A stretch of 32,105 nt of DNA, taken from assembly GCA_024642725.1 (NCBI GenBank), contig JAHEAO010000036.1:1-32105 (forward strand), in the 5' to 3' direction. The notes below the pieces were generated by a model. The model was given only the letters and a program-made list of their open reading frames with translations. It did not search any database and was not told where the DNA came from. The position numbers were made by a program, and so were the translations under genes. Positions 24,671 through 32,105 of this stretch are shown piece after piece (the first letter of the stretch is position 1; every line of letters starts with the position of its first letter). This DNA comes from Paracoccaceae bacterium. GTDB lineage: Bacteria > Pseudomonadota > Alphaproteobacteria > Rhodobacterales > Rhodobacteraceae.

Positions 24671-26299
24671 ATGACCAAGATGCCACGTTTCATGATTGCG
24701 GCGCTGATGGCCAGCACGATGCTTGCCGGCCCGGTACTGGCCGCGGGTACCCATCCGGTCACAGGCGAAGCGCTTGCCGATGACCAGACGTTCACCTACC
24801 GGGTGCTGGACGAACACAGTTCTGTTGATCCGCAGGTGGTCGAGGATGTTTCGGGTTCCGAGATCGTCCGCGACCTGTTCGAGGGCCTGATGAATCAGGA
24901 TGCCGAGGGCAATCTTGTTCCGGGCGTGGCCACCGGGTTCACGACCAATGACGAGAAGAATGTCTACACGTTCACTCTGCGTGACAACGCCAAGTGGTCG
25001 AACGGCGATCCTGTAACGGCCAATGATTTTGTTTACGCGTGGAAGCGTCTTGTTGATCCGGCTCTGGCCTCGCCTTACGCGTGGTTCGGCGAACTGATGT
25101 CGATCGAAAATGCTGCGGCGATCATTGCTGGCGAGAAGCCGATCGATGAACTTGGCGTGACCGCGATTGACGATCAGACGCTGGAAGTCCGGCTTTCGGC
25201 TTCACTTCCCTATTTCCCGCTGATGACCACTCATGCGTCGACATTCCCGTCGCCGCAGTCGGTGGTCGAGCAGTTTGGCGATGAATGGACCAAGCCCGGC
25301 AATATCGTATCGAACGGCGCCTATATCCTCACTGAGCACGTCCCGTCCGAGCGTTCGGTCCGCGAACGCAACCCGATGTACTGGGACAATGACAAGACGA
25401 TCATCGACAAGGTCGTGGCTTTGGTCATCAACGACGAGAATGCTGCGCTGACCCGTTATTTCGCCGGCGAGCTCGACCGGACCGAAGTTCCCGCCGGGCA
25501 GTTCCCGAAGCTGAAAGCCGAATATCCGGACGAAGCAATCAGCTTTCCGCGGCTCTGCAGCTACTACTATACGTTCAACCTGTCTGACACCGGGCCGGAA
25601 GCCTTCAAGGATGTGAAGGTGCGCGAGGCGCTGTCACTGGCCGTGGATCGCAAGATCATCTCTGAAAACATTCTGGCGGGCGGTCAGCCTGAAGCCTATA
25701 CGTTCACACCGGGCGCGACAGCCGGGTTCACCATCCCCGACGTACCAATGGCAGCGATGTCTCAGGCCGACCGGGATGCCAAGGCGCAGGCACTGCTTGC
25801 CGAGGCCGGCTATGATGCTTCTAACCCGCTGAAGTTCACGATGCTCTACAACACTTCGGACGACCACCAGAAGATCGCTGTGGCGATGAGCCAGATGTGG
25901 AAGCAGAAGCTCGGCGTCGAAGCAACGCTGGCCAACATGGAGTGGAAGACCTTCCTTGACACGCGCGGAAACCAGGACTTCGAGATGGCGCGCGGCGCTT
26001 GGTGCGGCGACTACAACGAGGCATCGACCTTCCTTGACCTGCTGACCACGCCGTCGGGTTACAATGACGGAAAGTTCACGAACGCCCGCGTCGACGAACT
26101 GATGACCCAGGCCAAGACCTCAAGTGATCCACAGCCGCTCTATACCGAGGTCGAGCAGATCATCGCGACCGAAGTGCCGATCATCCCGGTTTACCACTAC
26201 GCCGGCGTCTACATGATGGACAGCGATGTCGGCAACTGGCCGGTAAACAATGTCGAGCAGAACTGGTACTCCAAAGACCTCTACAAGAAAGCCGAGTAA
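24671..26299 (+). CDS. oppA: Oligopeptide ABC transporter substrate-binding protein
   Basis: A 542-aa periplasmic binding protein of the SBP_bac_5 family. The start at 24671 is chosen because AGGAAG lies just upstream and a signal peptide follows at once (MTKMPRFMIAALMASTMLAG, cut near VLA-AG); the frame is open to 24611 but without support. Family stretches include LDEHSSVDPQVVEDVSGSE, FTLRDNAKWSNGDPVTANDF, YAWKRLVDPALASPY and VREALSLAVDRK. This spelling is that of OppA/MppA rather than DppA, suggesting oligopeptide-like ligands. No lipobox Cys is present, as expected for a Gram-negative periplasmic protein. It is first of four opp genes, followed by a hairpin that should raise its dose over the permeases. 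Confidence 0.93.
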   Translation: MTKMPRFMIAALMASTMLAGPVLAAGTHPVTGEALADDQTFTYRVLDEHSSVDPQVVEDVSGSEIVRDLFEGLMNQDAEGNLVPGVATGFTTNDEKNVYTFTLRDNAKWSNGDPVTANDFVYAWKRLVDPALASPYAWFGELMSIENAAAIIAGEKPIDELGVTAIDDQTLEVRLSASLPYFPLMTTHASTFPSPQSVVEQFGDEWTKPGNIVSNGAYILTEHVPSERSVRERNPMYWDNDKTIIDKVVALVINDENAALTRYFAGELDRTEVPAGQFPKLKAEYPDEAISFPRLCSYYYTFNLSDTGPEAFKDVKVREALSLAVDRKIISENILAGGQPEAYTFTPGATAGFTIPDVPMAAMSQADRDAKAQALLAEAGYDASNPLKFTMLYNTSDDHQKIAVAMSQMWKQKLGVEATLANMEWKTFLDTRGNQDFEMARGAWCGDYNEASTFLDLLTTPSGYNDGKFTNARVDELMTQAKTSSDPQPLYTEVEQIIATEVPIIPVYHYAGVYMMDSDVGNWPVNNVEQNWYSKDLYKKAE

Positions 26300-26320
26300 C
26301 CGGCGCTTGATCTAAAGCTG

Positions 26321-26347
26321 CCCAGCCCTCCATATCGGAGGGCTGGG
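26321..26347 (+). terminator. Leaky intrinsic terminator between oppA and oppB
   Basis: CCCAGCCCTCC and GGAGGGCTGGG form a perfect 11-bp stem around ATATC, followed by CTTTCGGTTTT. This is terminator-like, yet it stands inside the operon, 11 bases before the oppB ribosome site. It most likely lets part of transcription through and protects oppA mRNA, giving excess binding protein. Confidence 0.75.
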
Positions 26348-26371
26348 CTTTCGGTTTTGGGGAACTCCGAG

Positions 26372-27295
26372 ATGCTGAACTACATTCTGCGGCGATTGCT
26401 GATTGCGATCCCGACGCTTCTGATCCTGATCGTCATCTGCTTCTTCTTGATGTACGCCGCGCCGGGCGGCCCATTCACGTCCGAGCGCCCGCTGCCACCG
26501 CAAGTGCTGGCGAATATCCAGGCAAAATACGGGCTTGATCAACCGATCCTTGTACAGATGTGGAACTATCTGGTCAGCATCTTGACCCAGTTCGATTTCG
26601 GACCGTCGTTCATTTACAAGGACCGGGACGTCAACGATATCATCGCGCAAGGTTTCCCGGTCACTCTGACTTACGGCACGATCTCCTTCGTGATCGCAAC
26701 GCTGGTCGGTGTCTCGCTTGGGGTTCTGGCGGCCCTCAAGCACAATACGGCGCTTGATTACATCGCTGTTGGTGCCACGTTTTCCGCTCAGGCGCTGCCG
26801 AACTTCGTCATGGCGCCAATACTCGTCATCATATTTACCTGGCAGTTGGGCTGGCTGCCGGGAGGCGGTTGGAACGGCGGGCAATGGCAATACGTGGTGA
26901 TGCCGGTTATTGCGCTGTCGACCTCCTACATGGCCTCGATCGCGCGGATCACTCGGTCGTCCATGCTGGAGACGCTGCACTCCAACTTCATCCGGACGGC
27001 CAAAGCAAAGGGCTTGCCGACCCGCACGATCATCTGGCGGCACGCCATGAAGCCTGCGATGATGCCCGTGGTTTCCTATCTCGGCCCGGCGTTCGTGGCG
27101 ATGATCACCGGCTCGGTGGTGATCGACATGTATTTCTCGACCGGGGGTGTCGGACAGAGTTTCGTCAATTCGGCTCTGAACCGCGACTATGCGGTCATGC
27201 TGGGGGTCACGATCCTCTACGGAACGCTGACCATTCTTTTCAACCTTCTGACAGATGTGGTTTACGCATGGCTCGATCCGAAGATCAGGTACTAG
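26372..27295 (+). CDS. oppB: Oligopeptide ABC transporter permease
   Basis: A 307-aa inner-membrane permease, matching OppB in length (E. coli 306). The first helix is LLIAIPTLLILIVICFFLMYAAPGGPF, whose PGGPF is typical of OppB. The C-terminal docking loop is FIRTAKAKGLPTRTIIWRHAMKPAMMPVVSY, followed by the family segment ITGSVVIDMYFSTGGVGQSF. The start at 26372 has GGGGA eight bases upstream; an in-frame TTG at 26357 overlaps that site and is rejected. The stop at 27295 is 8 bp from the next start. Confidence 0.93.
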   Translation: MLNYILRRLLIAIPTLLILIVICFFLMYAAPGGPFTSERPLPPQVLANIQAKYGLDQPILVQMWNYLVSILTQFDFGPSFIYKDRDVNDIIAQGFPVTLTYGTISFVIATLVGVSLGVLAALKHNTALDYIAVGATFSAQALPNFVMAPILVIIFTWQLGWLPGGGWNGGQWQYVVMPVIALSTSYMASIARITRSSMLETLHSNFIRTAKAKGLPTRTIIWRHAMKPAMMPVVSYLGPAFVAMITGSVVIDMYFSTGGVGQSFVNSALNRDYAVMLGVTILYGTLTILFNLLTDVVYAWLDPKIRY

Positions 27296-27303
27296 GGGCG
27301 GCC

Positions 27304-28233
27304 ATGGTACATGACATGGACCGTAACACCCGTATCGCCGAAAGGCTCGTCGAAGCGGAGCAGATCAAGGGGCGCTCGCTTTGGCAGGATGCTGCGGCGC
27401 GCTTCGTGCGCAACAAGGCCGCAGTCGGGGCTACGATCGTTTTGATCGGCGTTTTGCTATTTACGATATTGGGGCCCTATTTCGCGCAATGGACGAACGA
27501 GGAAATCGACTGGGGTCGGATGGGCGACATTGCCGGGCAGGGCGGGCCGTCTTTCGAAACCGGTCACTTCTTCGGTCTTGACGAAGTTGGCCGAGATCTT
27601 TTTGCGAGAACCATTCAGGCGACCCAGACATCGCTGATCGTTGGAGTCATCGGCGCGCTGGTGGCTGTGATCATCGGGACGCTTTACGGAGCGGTATCAG
27701 GGTTCGTCGGCGGCTGGGTCGACAACCTGATGATGCGCGCCGTCGATATCCTGATCGCGGTGCCCTACATGTTCATTATCATCCTGTTGATGGTGATGTT
27801 CGAACGGTCATTCTTCATGCTCTTTGTCGGCATCGGTATCGTCAGCTGGCTTGACATGAGCCGGATCGTAAGAGGCCAGACGCTGTCGCTGAAGAACCGT
27901 GAGTTCATTGAGGCGGCGCAGGCTGCCGGTGTCGGTTGGTTCACCATCGTGACCAGGCATATCTTGCCGAACCTGATGGGGGTCGTCGTTGTCTATGCCA
28001 CCTTGCTGGTGCCCCAGATGATCCTCGTCGAAAGCTTTATTTCCTTCTTGGGTCTTGGGGTGCAGGAACCCAATACATCGTTGGGGGCGCTGATTTCGAA
28101 AGGTGCCGGCACCATAATTTACGGAACCATCTGGCAGCTTGCGTGGCCGCTGGTCTTTTTCCTGCTCACCATCATCAGCCTCTTTTTCATCGGCGACGGA
28201 CTGCGTGACGCCCTTGACCCGAAGGATCGTTGA
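27304..28233 (+). CDS. oppC: Oligopeptide ABC transporter permease
   Basis: A 309-aa inner-membrane permease. The N-terminal cytoplasmic part ([31 protein letters not shown]) precedes helix 1 ([20 protein letters not shown]), and [15 protein letters not shown] is the OppC/DppC periplasmic signature. The docking loop is [23 protein letters not shown]. The start is the ATG at 27304 behind AGGGG; the frame is open through oppB to 26869, but that is an overlap artefact. It ends immediately before the ATPase gene (1 base between the TGA and the next ATG). Confidence 0.93.
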   Translation: MVHDMDRNTRIAERLVEAEQIKGRSLWQDAAARFVRNKAAVGATIVLIGVLLFTILGPYFAQWTNEEIDWGRMGDIAGQGGPSFETGHFFGLDEVGRDLFARTIQATQTSLIVGVIGALVAVIIGTLYGAVSGFVGGWVDNLMMRAVDILIAVPYMFIIILLMVMFERSFFMLFVGIGIVSWLDMSRIVRGQTLSLKNREFIEAAQAAGVGWFTIVTRHILPNLMGVVVVYATLLVPQMILVESFISFLGLGVQEPNTSLGALISKGAGTIIYGTIWQLAWPLVFFLLTIISLFFIGDGLRDALDPKDR

Positions 28234-28234
28234 C

Positions 28235-30055
28235 ATGGCTCTCTTGGATATAAAGAACCTCTCGGTTTCCTTCGATACGCCGGACGGACGGGTCGAGGCG
28301 GTAAAGAATGTGAGTTTTCACATCAACCCGGGCGAATGTCTTGGTATCGTCGGTGAAAGCGGATCGGGCAAGAGCCAGACGTTCATGGCGGCGATGGGGC
28401 TCTTGGCGGACAACGGCAAGACGACCGGGACGGTCGATTTTGATGGGCACGACCTGCTGCACCTGACACCGGCAGAGCATAACCAGATCCGTGGCAATGA
28501 AATTTCAATGATCTTTCAGGACCCGCTGACCGCGCTGACGCCGCATATGCGGATCGGCGATCAGATGGCCGAGGTCCTGCGGGAACACAAGGGGCTTGCG
28601 GGGGCGGCAGCGAAAGAGCTTTGCCTGACCTGGCTGACCCGTGTCCGCATTCCCGAGGCCAAGCGCCGCCTGATGCAATTTCCCCATGAATTGTCGGGCG
28701 GAATGCGCCAGCGGGTGATGATCGCAATGGCGATGCTCTGCGACCCGCGACTTCTGATCGCGGATGAGCCGACGACTGCGCTTGACGTGACTGTGCAGGC
28801 CGAGATCCTGGACCTGATGGTCGAGTTGCAGCAGCAGGAAGGCACCGCGATTGCGCTGATCACGCATGACATGGGCGTCGTTGCACGGATGTGCGACCGG
28901 ATCGAGGTGATGCGGCTGGGTGAATTCGTCGAGGAGGGCAGTGCCGAGGACATCTTTCACGCGCCAAAGCACGATTACACGAAGATGCTTCTTAAGGCGA
29001 TGCCGAGGATTGACCGGCCGAACAAGGGCACGCCGCTGGTCCCGGTCAGCTATGCCGCCGATCCGATCCTCAGGGTTGACGATGTCAAGGTGCATTTCCC
29101 GGTTCGGTTGGATCAGGGCCTGTTCGGCAAGACCGTGCCCCTCAAGGCTGTCGATGGTGTAAGTTTCGATCTGTTTCCAAGCGAGACGATCGGGATCGTC
29201 GGCGAAAGCGGCTGCGGCAAGTCGACCTTGGCGCGTGCGGTTCTGCAGCTTATTCCGCCAAGTTTCGGCTCCGTCTCTTGGCTTGGCAAACCGATCGTCG
29301 GGCTGCCGCGAAAGCAGATGATACCTTATCGCAAGGACCTGCAGATCGTCTTTCAGGATCCCCTTGCCAGCCTCAATCCCCGGATGACGATCTCTGCATC
29401 GATTGCGGAGCCGCTGCGAACCTTTCAGCCAGGTCTGACATCGGGTCAGCGCAAGCTTAAAGTCGCGGAAATGATGGAAAAGGTCGGGTTGGATCAAAAC
29501 ATGATCAACCGCTATCCGCATGAGCTTTCGGGCGGGCAGAACCAAAGGGTCGGAATCGCGCGTGCGATGATCAACGGGCCCAAGCTGATCATCTGTGACG
29601 AGGCGGTTTCAGCGCTTGACGTGTCCATTCAGGCGCAGGTCATCGACCTCCTGAAGGGCTTGCAAAAGGAATTCGGCCTGTCGATGATCTTCATAAGCCA
29701 CGATCTTTCGGTGGTTCGTGAAATCTCTCACCGGATTCTGGTGCTCTATTTGGGTCGTGCGGTGGAACTTGCGGACCGGGACGCAATTTATGGAGATGCA
29801 CGCCATCCCTACACGCAGGCGCTGATTTCGGCGGTTCCCGTGCCTGACCCGCGAATTGAAAGGACACGCCAACGGATCAAGATCCCCGGGGAATTGCCAA
29901 GCCCACTGGACCCTGGCGCGGCGCTCAGGTTCCTGCAGTCCAAGCTGGCGACAGGCGAACGGACCTACGTGCCGGAATTCCGGGAGATCGAAAAAGGCCA
30001 TTGGGTCGCGGAACATGATCCGCTCGAGGTGCTTCTGGCGGCAAGCGCGGCCTGA
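28235..30055 (+). CDS. Fused OppD-OppF ATP-binding protein
   Basis: A 606-aa protein with two complete ATPase domains in one chain, equivalent to OppD followed by OppF. Domain 1: Walker A GESGSGKS (residues 40-47), signature LSGGMRQR (153-160), Walker [13 protein letters not shown]. Domain 2: Walker [10 protein letters not shown] (323-331), signature LSGGQNQR (431-438), Walker [13 protein letters not shown], and H-loop ISHD. Each domain ends in the oligopeptide-transporter C-terminal extension ([28 protein letters not shown]). The catalytic Glu is present in both, so both sites look active. GAAGGA lies eight bases before the ATG. The fusion locks subunit ratio at 1:1; fused forms occur in other alphaproteobacterial peptide importers. 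It is the last gene of the opp operon and its stop faces that of mntH, 24 bp away. Confidence 0.93.
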   Translation: MALLDIKNLSVSFDTPDGRVEAVKNVSFHINPGECLGIVGESGSGKSQTFMAAMGLLADNGKTTGTVDFDGHDLLHLTPAEHNQIRGNEISMIFQDPLTALTPHMRIGDQMAEVLREHKGLAGAAAKELCLTWLTRVRIPEAKRRLMQFPHELSGGMRQRVMIAMAMLCDPRLLIADEPTTALDVTVQAEILDLMVELQQQEGTAIALITHDMGVVARMCDRIEVMRLGEFVEEGSAEDIFHAPKHDYTKMLLKAMPRIDRPNKGTPLVPVSYAADPILRVDDVKVHFPVRLDQGLFGKTVPLKAVDGVSFDLFPSETIGIVGESGCGKSTLARAVLQLIPPSFGSVSWLGKPIVGLPRKQMIPYRKDLQIVFQDPLASLNPRMTISASIAEPLRTFQPGLTSGQRKLKVAEMMEKVGLDQNMINRYPHELSGGQNQRVGIARAMINGPKLIICDEAVSALDVSIQAQVIDLLKGLQKEFGLSMIFISHDLSVVREISHRILVLYLGRAVELADRDAIYGDARHPYTQALISAVPVPDPRIERTRQRIKIPGELPSPLDPGAALRFLQSKLATGERTYVPEFREIEKGHWVAEHDPLEVLLAASAA

Positions 30056-30079
30056 CGCGGCGCGGGCCTCGCGGTCGCC

Positions 30080-31390
30080 TCAACCGTCGCTGAGCCCCGG
30101 GATCGGCATGCCAAAGGTCTGCGCCAGCAGAACGAAATTCAGCGTCAGCACGATGGTTGCGCCGATAATCGCGAGGGTGCGGATCCATTTGCCGCTGACG
30201 AATTCCCCCATGATGTCCGAACGACTGGTGAAGATCACCAGCGCGATCATCGGCACGGGGAGGGCGATCGACAGGATTACCTGACTCATCACCAGCGCCG
30301 TCGTCGTGTTGACCCCCATTGCCACTACGATAAATGCGGGCGCCATTGTGATCAGGCGGCGTAGCCAGACCGGAATCCGAAAGTTTACAAACCCCTGCAT
30401 GATCATTTGGCCGGCCATGGTTCCCACAACAGAACTGGAAACGCCGGAGGCGATCAGCGAAACAAGGAATGCGCCGGCCGCAGCACCGCCCAAAAGTGGC
30501 GTCAGCATATGATAGGCCGTCTCGATTTCCGCCACTTCGGGAAAACCGGCATGAAATGCGCTGGCGGCCATCATCACCATTGCCATGTTGACAAGGCCTG
30601 CTACAGCAAGCGCCAGGACGACCTCGATGTTGGAGAAACGCACGAGTTTTCGGCGTTCGGCGTCATTGCGGATGATGAACCGGCCCTGTGTCAGCCCTGA
30701 ATGCAGATAGATCGCATGGGGCATCACCGTAGCGCCGATGATCCCGACAGAGATCAGTAGGGCGGCTGTATCCGGCATGATCGGAATAGCGAGCCCCCTT
30801 GCAGCATCGGCCCATGCGATCGGGGCGATGAAGACTTCGACCAGATAGCAAAGGCCGATAAGGGCCACGAGCGATCCGATAATAAGTTCCATGGGGCGAA
30901 AACCGCGCCCTTCGACCAGCAAGATCCCGTAGGTTACAATTGCGGTCACGACCATGCCCGACATCAGCGGCATATTGAACAAAAGCGCGAGTCCGATGGC
31001 ACCGCCAAGAAACTCTGCAAGGTCCGTCGCCATGGCAGCGATCTCGCTGACGACCCACATGACCCAGACGATCGGCTTGGGGAAAGTGTCGCGGCACATC
31101 TCGGCAAGGTTCTTGCCAGTTACGATTCCGAGCTTTGCCGACAGCGCCTGGAACAGCATCGCAATGAGGTTTGCCATCAGAACGACCCAGAGCAACCCGT
31201 ATCCATATCCGGCCCCGGCCTGAATGTTCGTCGCGTAGTTGCCGGGGTCCATATAGGCGATGGAGGCTATGACAGCGGGGCCTGCGAACAACAGCACCGA
31301 CCTGAAGCCGCTGCGCTTGCCGGCCAGAACCTGCGACATGCCCGTTTGGGTTCGCCCGGTCATGGTTCGTTTCGAAACGTGGGTCGTCAT
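30080..31390 (-). CDS. mntH: Nramp-family manganese/divalent-metal transporter
   Basis: A 436-aa inner-membrane transporter with about eleven helices. The Nramp metal-site motifs are intact: DPGNYATNIQ in helix 1 (Asp48, Asn51) and MPHAIYLHS in helix 6 (residues 223-225 MPH), plus the conserved GRGFRPMELI region. It imports Mn2+ (and possibly Fe2+) by proton coupling. The ATG at 31390 has only a weak ribosome-like site; later in-frame ATGs (31363, 31339) have none better and would still leave helix 1 whole, so the start is not certain. It is divergent from mntR, whose product is the expected repressor. Confidence 0.93.
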   Translation of the reverse strand: MTTHVSKRTMTGRTQTGMSQVLAGKRSGFRSVLLFAGPAVIASIAYMDPGNYATNIQAGAGYGYGLLWVVLMANLIAMLFQALSAKLGIVTGKNLAEMCRDTFPKPIVWVMWVVSEIAAMATDLAEFLGGAIGLALLFNMPLMSGMVVTAIVTYGILLVEGRGFRPMELIIGSLVALIGLCYLVEVFIAPIAWADAARGLAIPIMPDTAALLISVGIIGATVMPHAIYLHSGLTQGRFIIRNDAERRKLVRFSNIEVVLALAVAGLVNMAMVMMAASAFHAGFPEVAEIETAYHMLTPLLGGAAAGAFLVSLIASGVSSSVVGTMAGQMIMQGFVNFRIPVWLRRLITMAPAFIVVAMGVNTTTALVMSQVILSIALPVPMIALVIFTSRSDIMGEFVSGKWIRTLAIIGATIVLTLNFVLLAQTFGMPIPGLSDG

Positions 31391-31428
31391 ATCGCTGAGT
31401 CCAGTAGGTCGGGCAACAAAATGAATAT

Positions 31429-31441
31429 ATGGCTACACTTT
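31429..31441 (-). promoter_or_regulatory. Candidate operator copy, mntH side
   Basis: On the minus strand this reads AAAGTGTAGCCAT. A near-identical copy, AAAGTGAAGCCAT, lies on the plus strand at 31505-31517. The two copies face opposite genes about 75 bp apart, which is what a shared metal-regulated control region would look like. Twelve of thirteen bases agree. Binding by MntR is inferred. Confidence 0.4.
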
Positions 31442-31504
31442 TAATATCTGGCAATAGCAAAAACCGTTGTTCTCTTTCGCCTCTATTTTTGTTAAGTCAG
31501 TTGC

Positions 31505-31521
31505 AAAGTGAAGCCATGGCT
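31505..31521 (+). promoter_or_regulatory. Candidate operator copy, mntR side
   Basis: AAAGTGAAGCCATGGCT contains the second copy of the 13-base motif and a perfect 10-bp palindrome AGCCATGGCT (31512-31521). It lies 36 bp before the mntR start. The E. coli MntR box carries TAGC/GCTA half-sites; the related ATGGCTA occurs in both copies here. Confidence 0.4.
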
Positions 31522-31556
31522 ATATGGTTTCACAGGGCTTTCATTTGGGGATGTCA

Positions 31557-31982
31557 ATGACGGAAGACAGCGCGCAAACGGATCAGGCGGAGCGGTTCAA
31601 TCAAGCACGCACGGCGCAGTCCATGGCTCTTCTGGAAGACTATACGGAGATGATTGATGACCTTATCAGCGAGCATGGCGAAGCCCGTGTGACCGATATC
31701 GCGCGACAAATGGGCGTCACCCATCCCACTGCGGCTAAGGCGGTGGCGCGTTTGAAGAGAGAAGGGCTGGCGGTCTCGCGGCCCTATCGCGGGGTGTTTC
31801 TGACGGACGAAGGCGCCGCGATGGCCGAGCGGGTCAGGGTTCGCCACAGGATCGTTGTCGACGTGTTGCTGGCCTTGGGTGTTCCAGCCGACGCGGCGGA
31901 GCTCGACGCGGAGGGGCTGGAACACCACGTGTCCGAAACGACCCTGGCGGCATTCGAAGACTTTCTGCGCCGCCAGGGTTAG
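31557..31982 (+). CDS. mntR: Manganese-responsive DtxR-family regulator
   Basis: A 141-aa repressor. The start at 31557 is chosen because GGGGA lies five bases upstream; ATGs at 31524 and 31551 lack spacing. A winged HTH covers about residues 38-85 (ARVTDIARQMGVTHPTAAKAVARLKREG). All six manganese ligands of B. subtilis MntR are matched by spacing: Asp28, Glu31, His97, Glu119, Glu122 and His123 (in LEDYTEM, RHRIV, DAEGLEHHV). C-terminal stretches also resemble E. coli MntR. It should sense Mn2+ and repress divergent mntH. There is no SH3-like FeoA domain, as expected for MntR. Its stop is 3 bp from the converging FAH-family gene. Confidence 0.94.
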   Translation: MTEDSAQTDQAERFNQARTAQSMALLEDYTEMIDDLISEHGEARVTDIARQMGVTHPTAAKAVARLKREGLAVSRPYRGVFLTDEGAAMAERVRVRHRIVVDVLLALGVPADAAELDAEGLEHHVSETTLAAFEDFLRRQG

Positions 31983-31985
31983 GTT

Positions 31986-32105
31986 CTAGCCCGGGTAAGC
32001 GACGGTTTCCTGCCGTTGCCGTCCCAGTTTTTCGATCTCCAGCTCCATCACATCCCCGGGTTTCAGGTATCGTTGGGGTTTCATTCCAAGGCCAACGCCC
32101 GAAGG
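31986..32105 (-). CDS. Partial FAH-family hydrolase, C-terminal end
   Basis: Only the last 39 residues and stop are inside the window; the gene enters from the right edge. The sequence PSGVGLGMKPQRYLKPGDV followed by a VELEI-like strand (MELEIEKLGRQRQ) is the conserved C-terminal end of fumarylacetoacetate hydrolase-fold proteins (TPxGVG, K-P-x-x-YLKPGD). Such enzymes cleave C-C bonds or isomerise 2-oxo acids in catabolism. Substrate cannot be told from this end. Confidence 0.75.
   Translation of the reverse strand, partial: PSGVGLGMKPQRYLKPGDVMELEIEKLGRQRQETVAYPG

Noticed and set aside
26869-27303. N-terminal extension of oppC back into oppB
   Set aside because: The extension overlaps oppB in another frame and reads as low-character sequence; the ATG at 27304 has a ribosome site and starts the family N-terminus.
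28505-29545. Minus-strand frame of 346 codons inside the fused OppDF gene
   Set aside because: Antisense shadow of two intact ATPase domains.
1-32105. CRISPR arrays, tRNA/rRNA genes, insertion sequences, attachment sites
   Set aside because: I looked through the gaps and found no direct-repeat arrays, tRNA-like cloverleaf sequence or transposase genes.

Overview
The window looks like a chromosomal segment of an alphaproteobacterium, most probably a member of Rhodobacterales (Roseobacter/Paracoccus-like). This is inference from moderately high G+C, the style of the transport operons, a fused OppD-OppF protein and TTG/GTG starts behind strong Shine-Dalgarno sites. Genes are densely packed. I see no rRNA, tRNA, CRISPR array, insertion sequence or phage gene. 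The first and last genes are cut by the window edges.

Layout. (1) 1-1730: a leftward pair (outer-membrane barrel protein, then a truncated small exported protein) divergent from a Crp/Fnr-type regulator. (2) 1747-3683: two leftward genes, a three-domain exported YbaY/NlpE/META protein and a 118-aa unknown protein. (3) 3783-8170: an exact FNR-type box (TTGAT-N4-ATCAA), then ppsA (PEP synthase) and a P1B-type metal ATPase with an unusual CPL motif. (4) 8248-14025: a tightly coupled operon of HyuA and HyuB (ATP-dependent cyclic amide/hydantoin hydrolase family), a DAO-family FAD amine oxidoreductase and a uronate-dehydrogenase-like NAD enzyme. (5) 14167-16060: acetylpolyamine amidohydrolase overlapping an N-carbamoylputrescine-amidase-type nitrilase. 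(6) 21390-16075, leftward: potABCD polyamine-type ABC importer followed by an amidase-signature hydrolase. (7) 21618-24332: a second amidase and a NylB-like (6-aminohexanoate-dimer-hydrolase family) serine hydrolase. (8) 24671-30055: oligopeptide importer oppA-oppB-oppC-oppDF. (9) 30080-31982: divergent mntH and mntR, manganese uptake and its regulator. (10) 31986-32105: C-terminal end of an FAH-family protein.

The main biological theme, 8.2-30.1 kb, is import and breakdown of small C-N compounds. Two ABC importers (polyamine-like and oligopeptide-like) are interleaved with six or seven hydrolases from five unrelated C-N-cleaving folds (HyuAB, HDAC-like deacetylase, nitrilase, two amidase-signature enzymes, beta-lactamase-fold amide hydrolase), plus an FAD amine oxidoreductase and an NAD dehydrogenase. 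I infer a scavenging locus for N-acylated or N-carbamoylated polyamines, lactams/hydantoins and short amide oligomers. The substrates are not proven by the sequence. The flanks hold metal transport and central-carbon genes not obviously tied to this theme.
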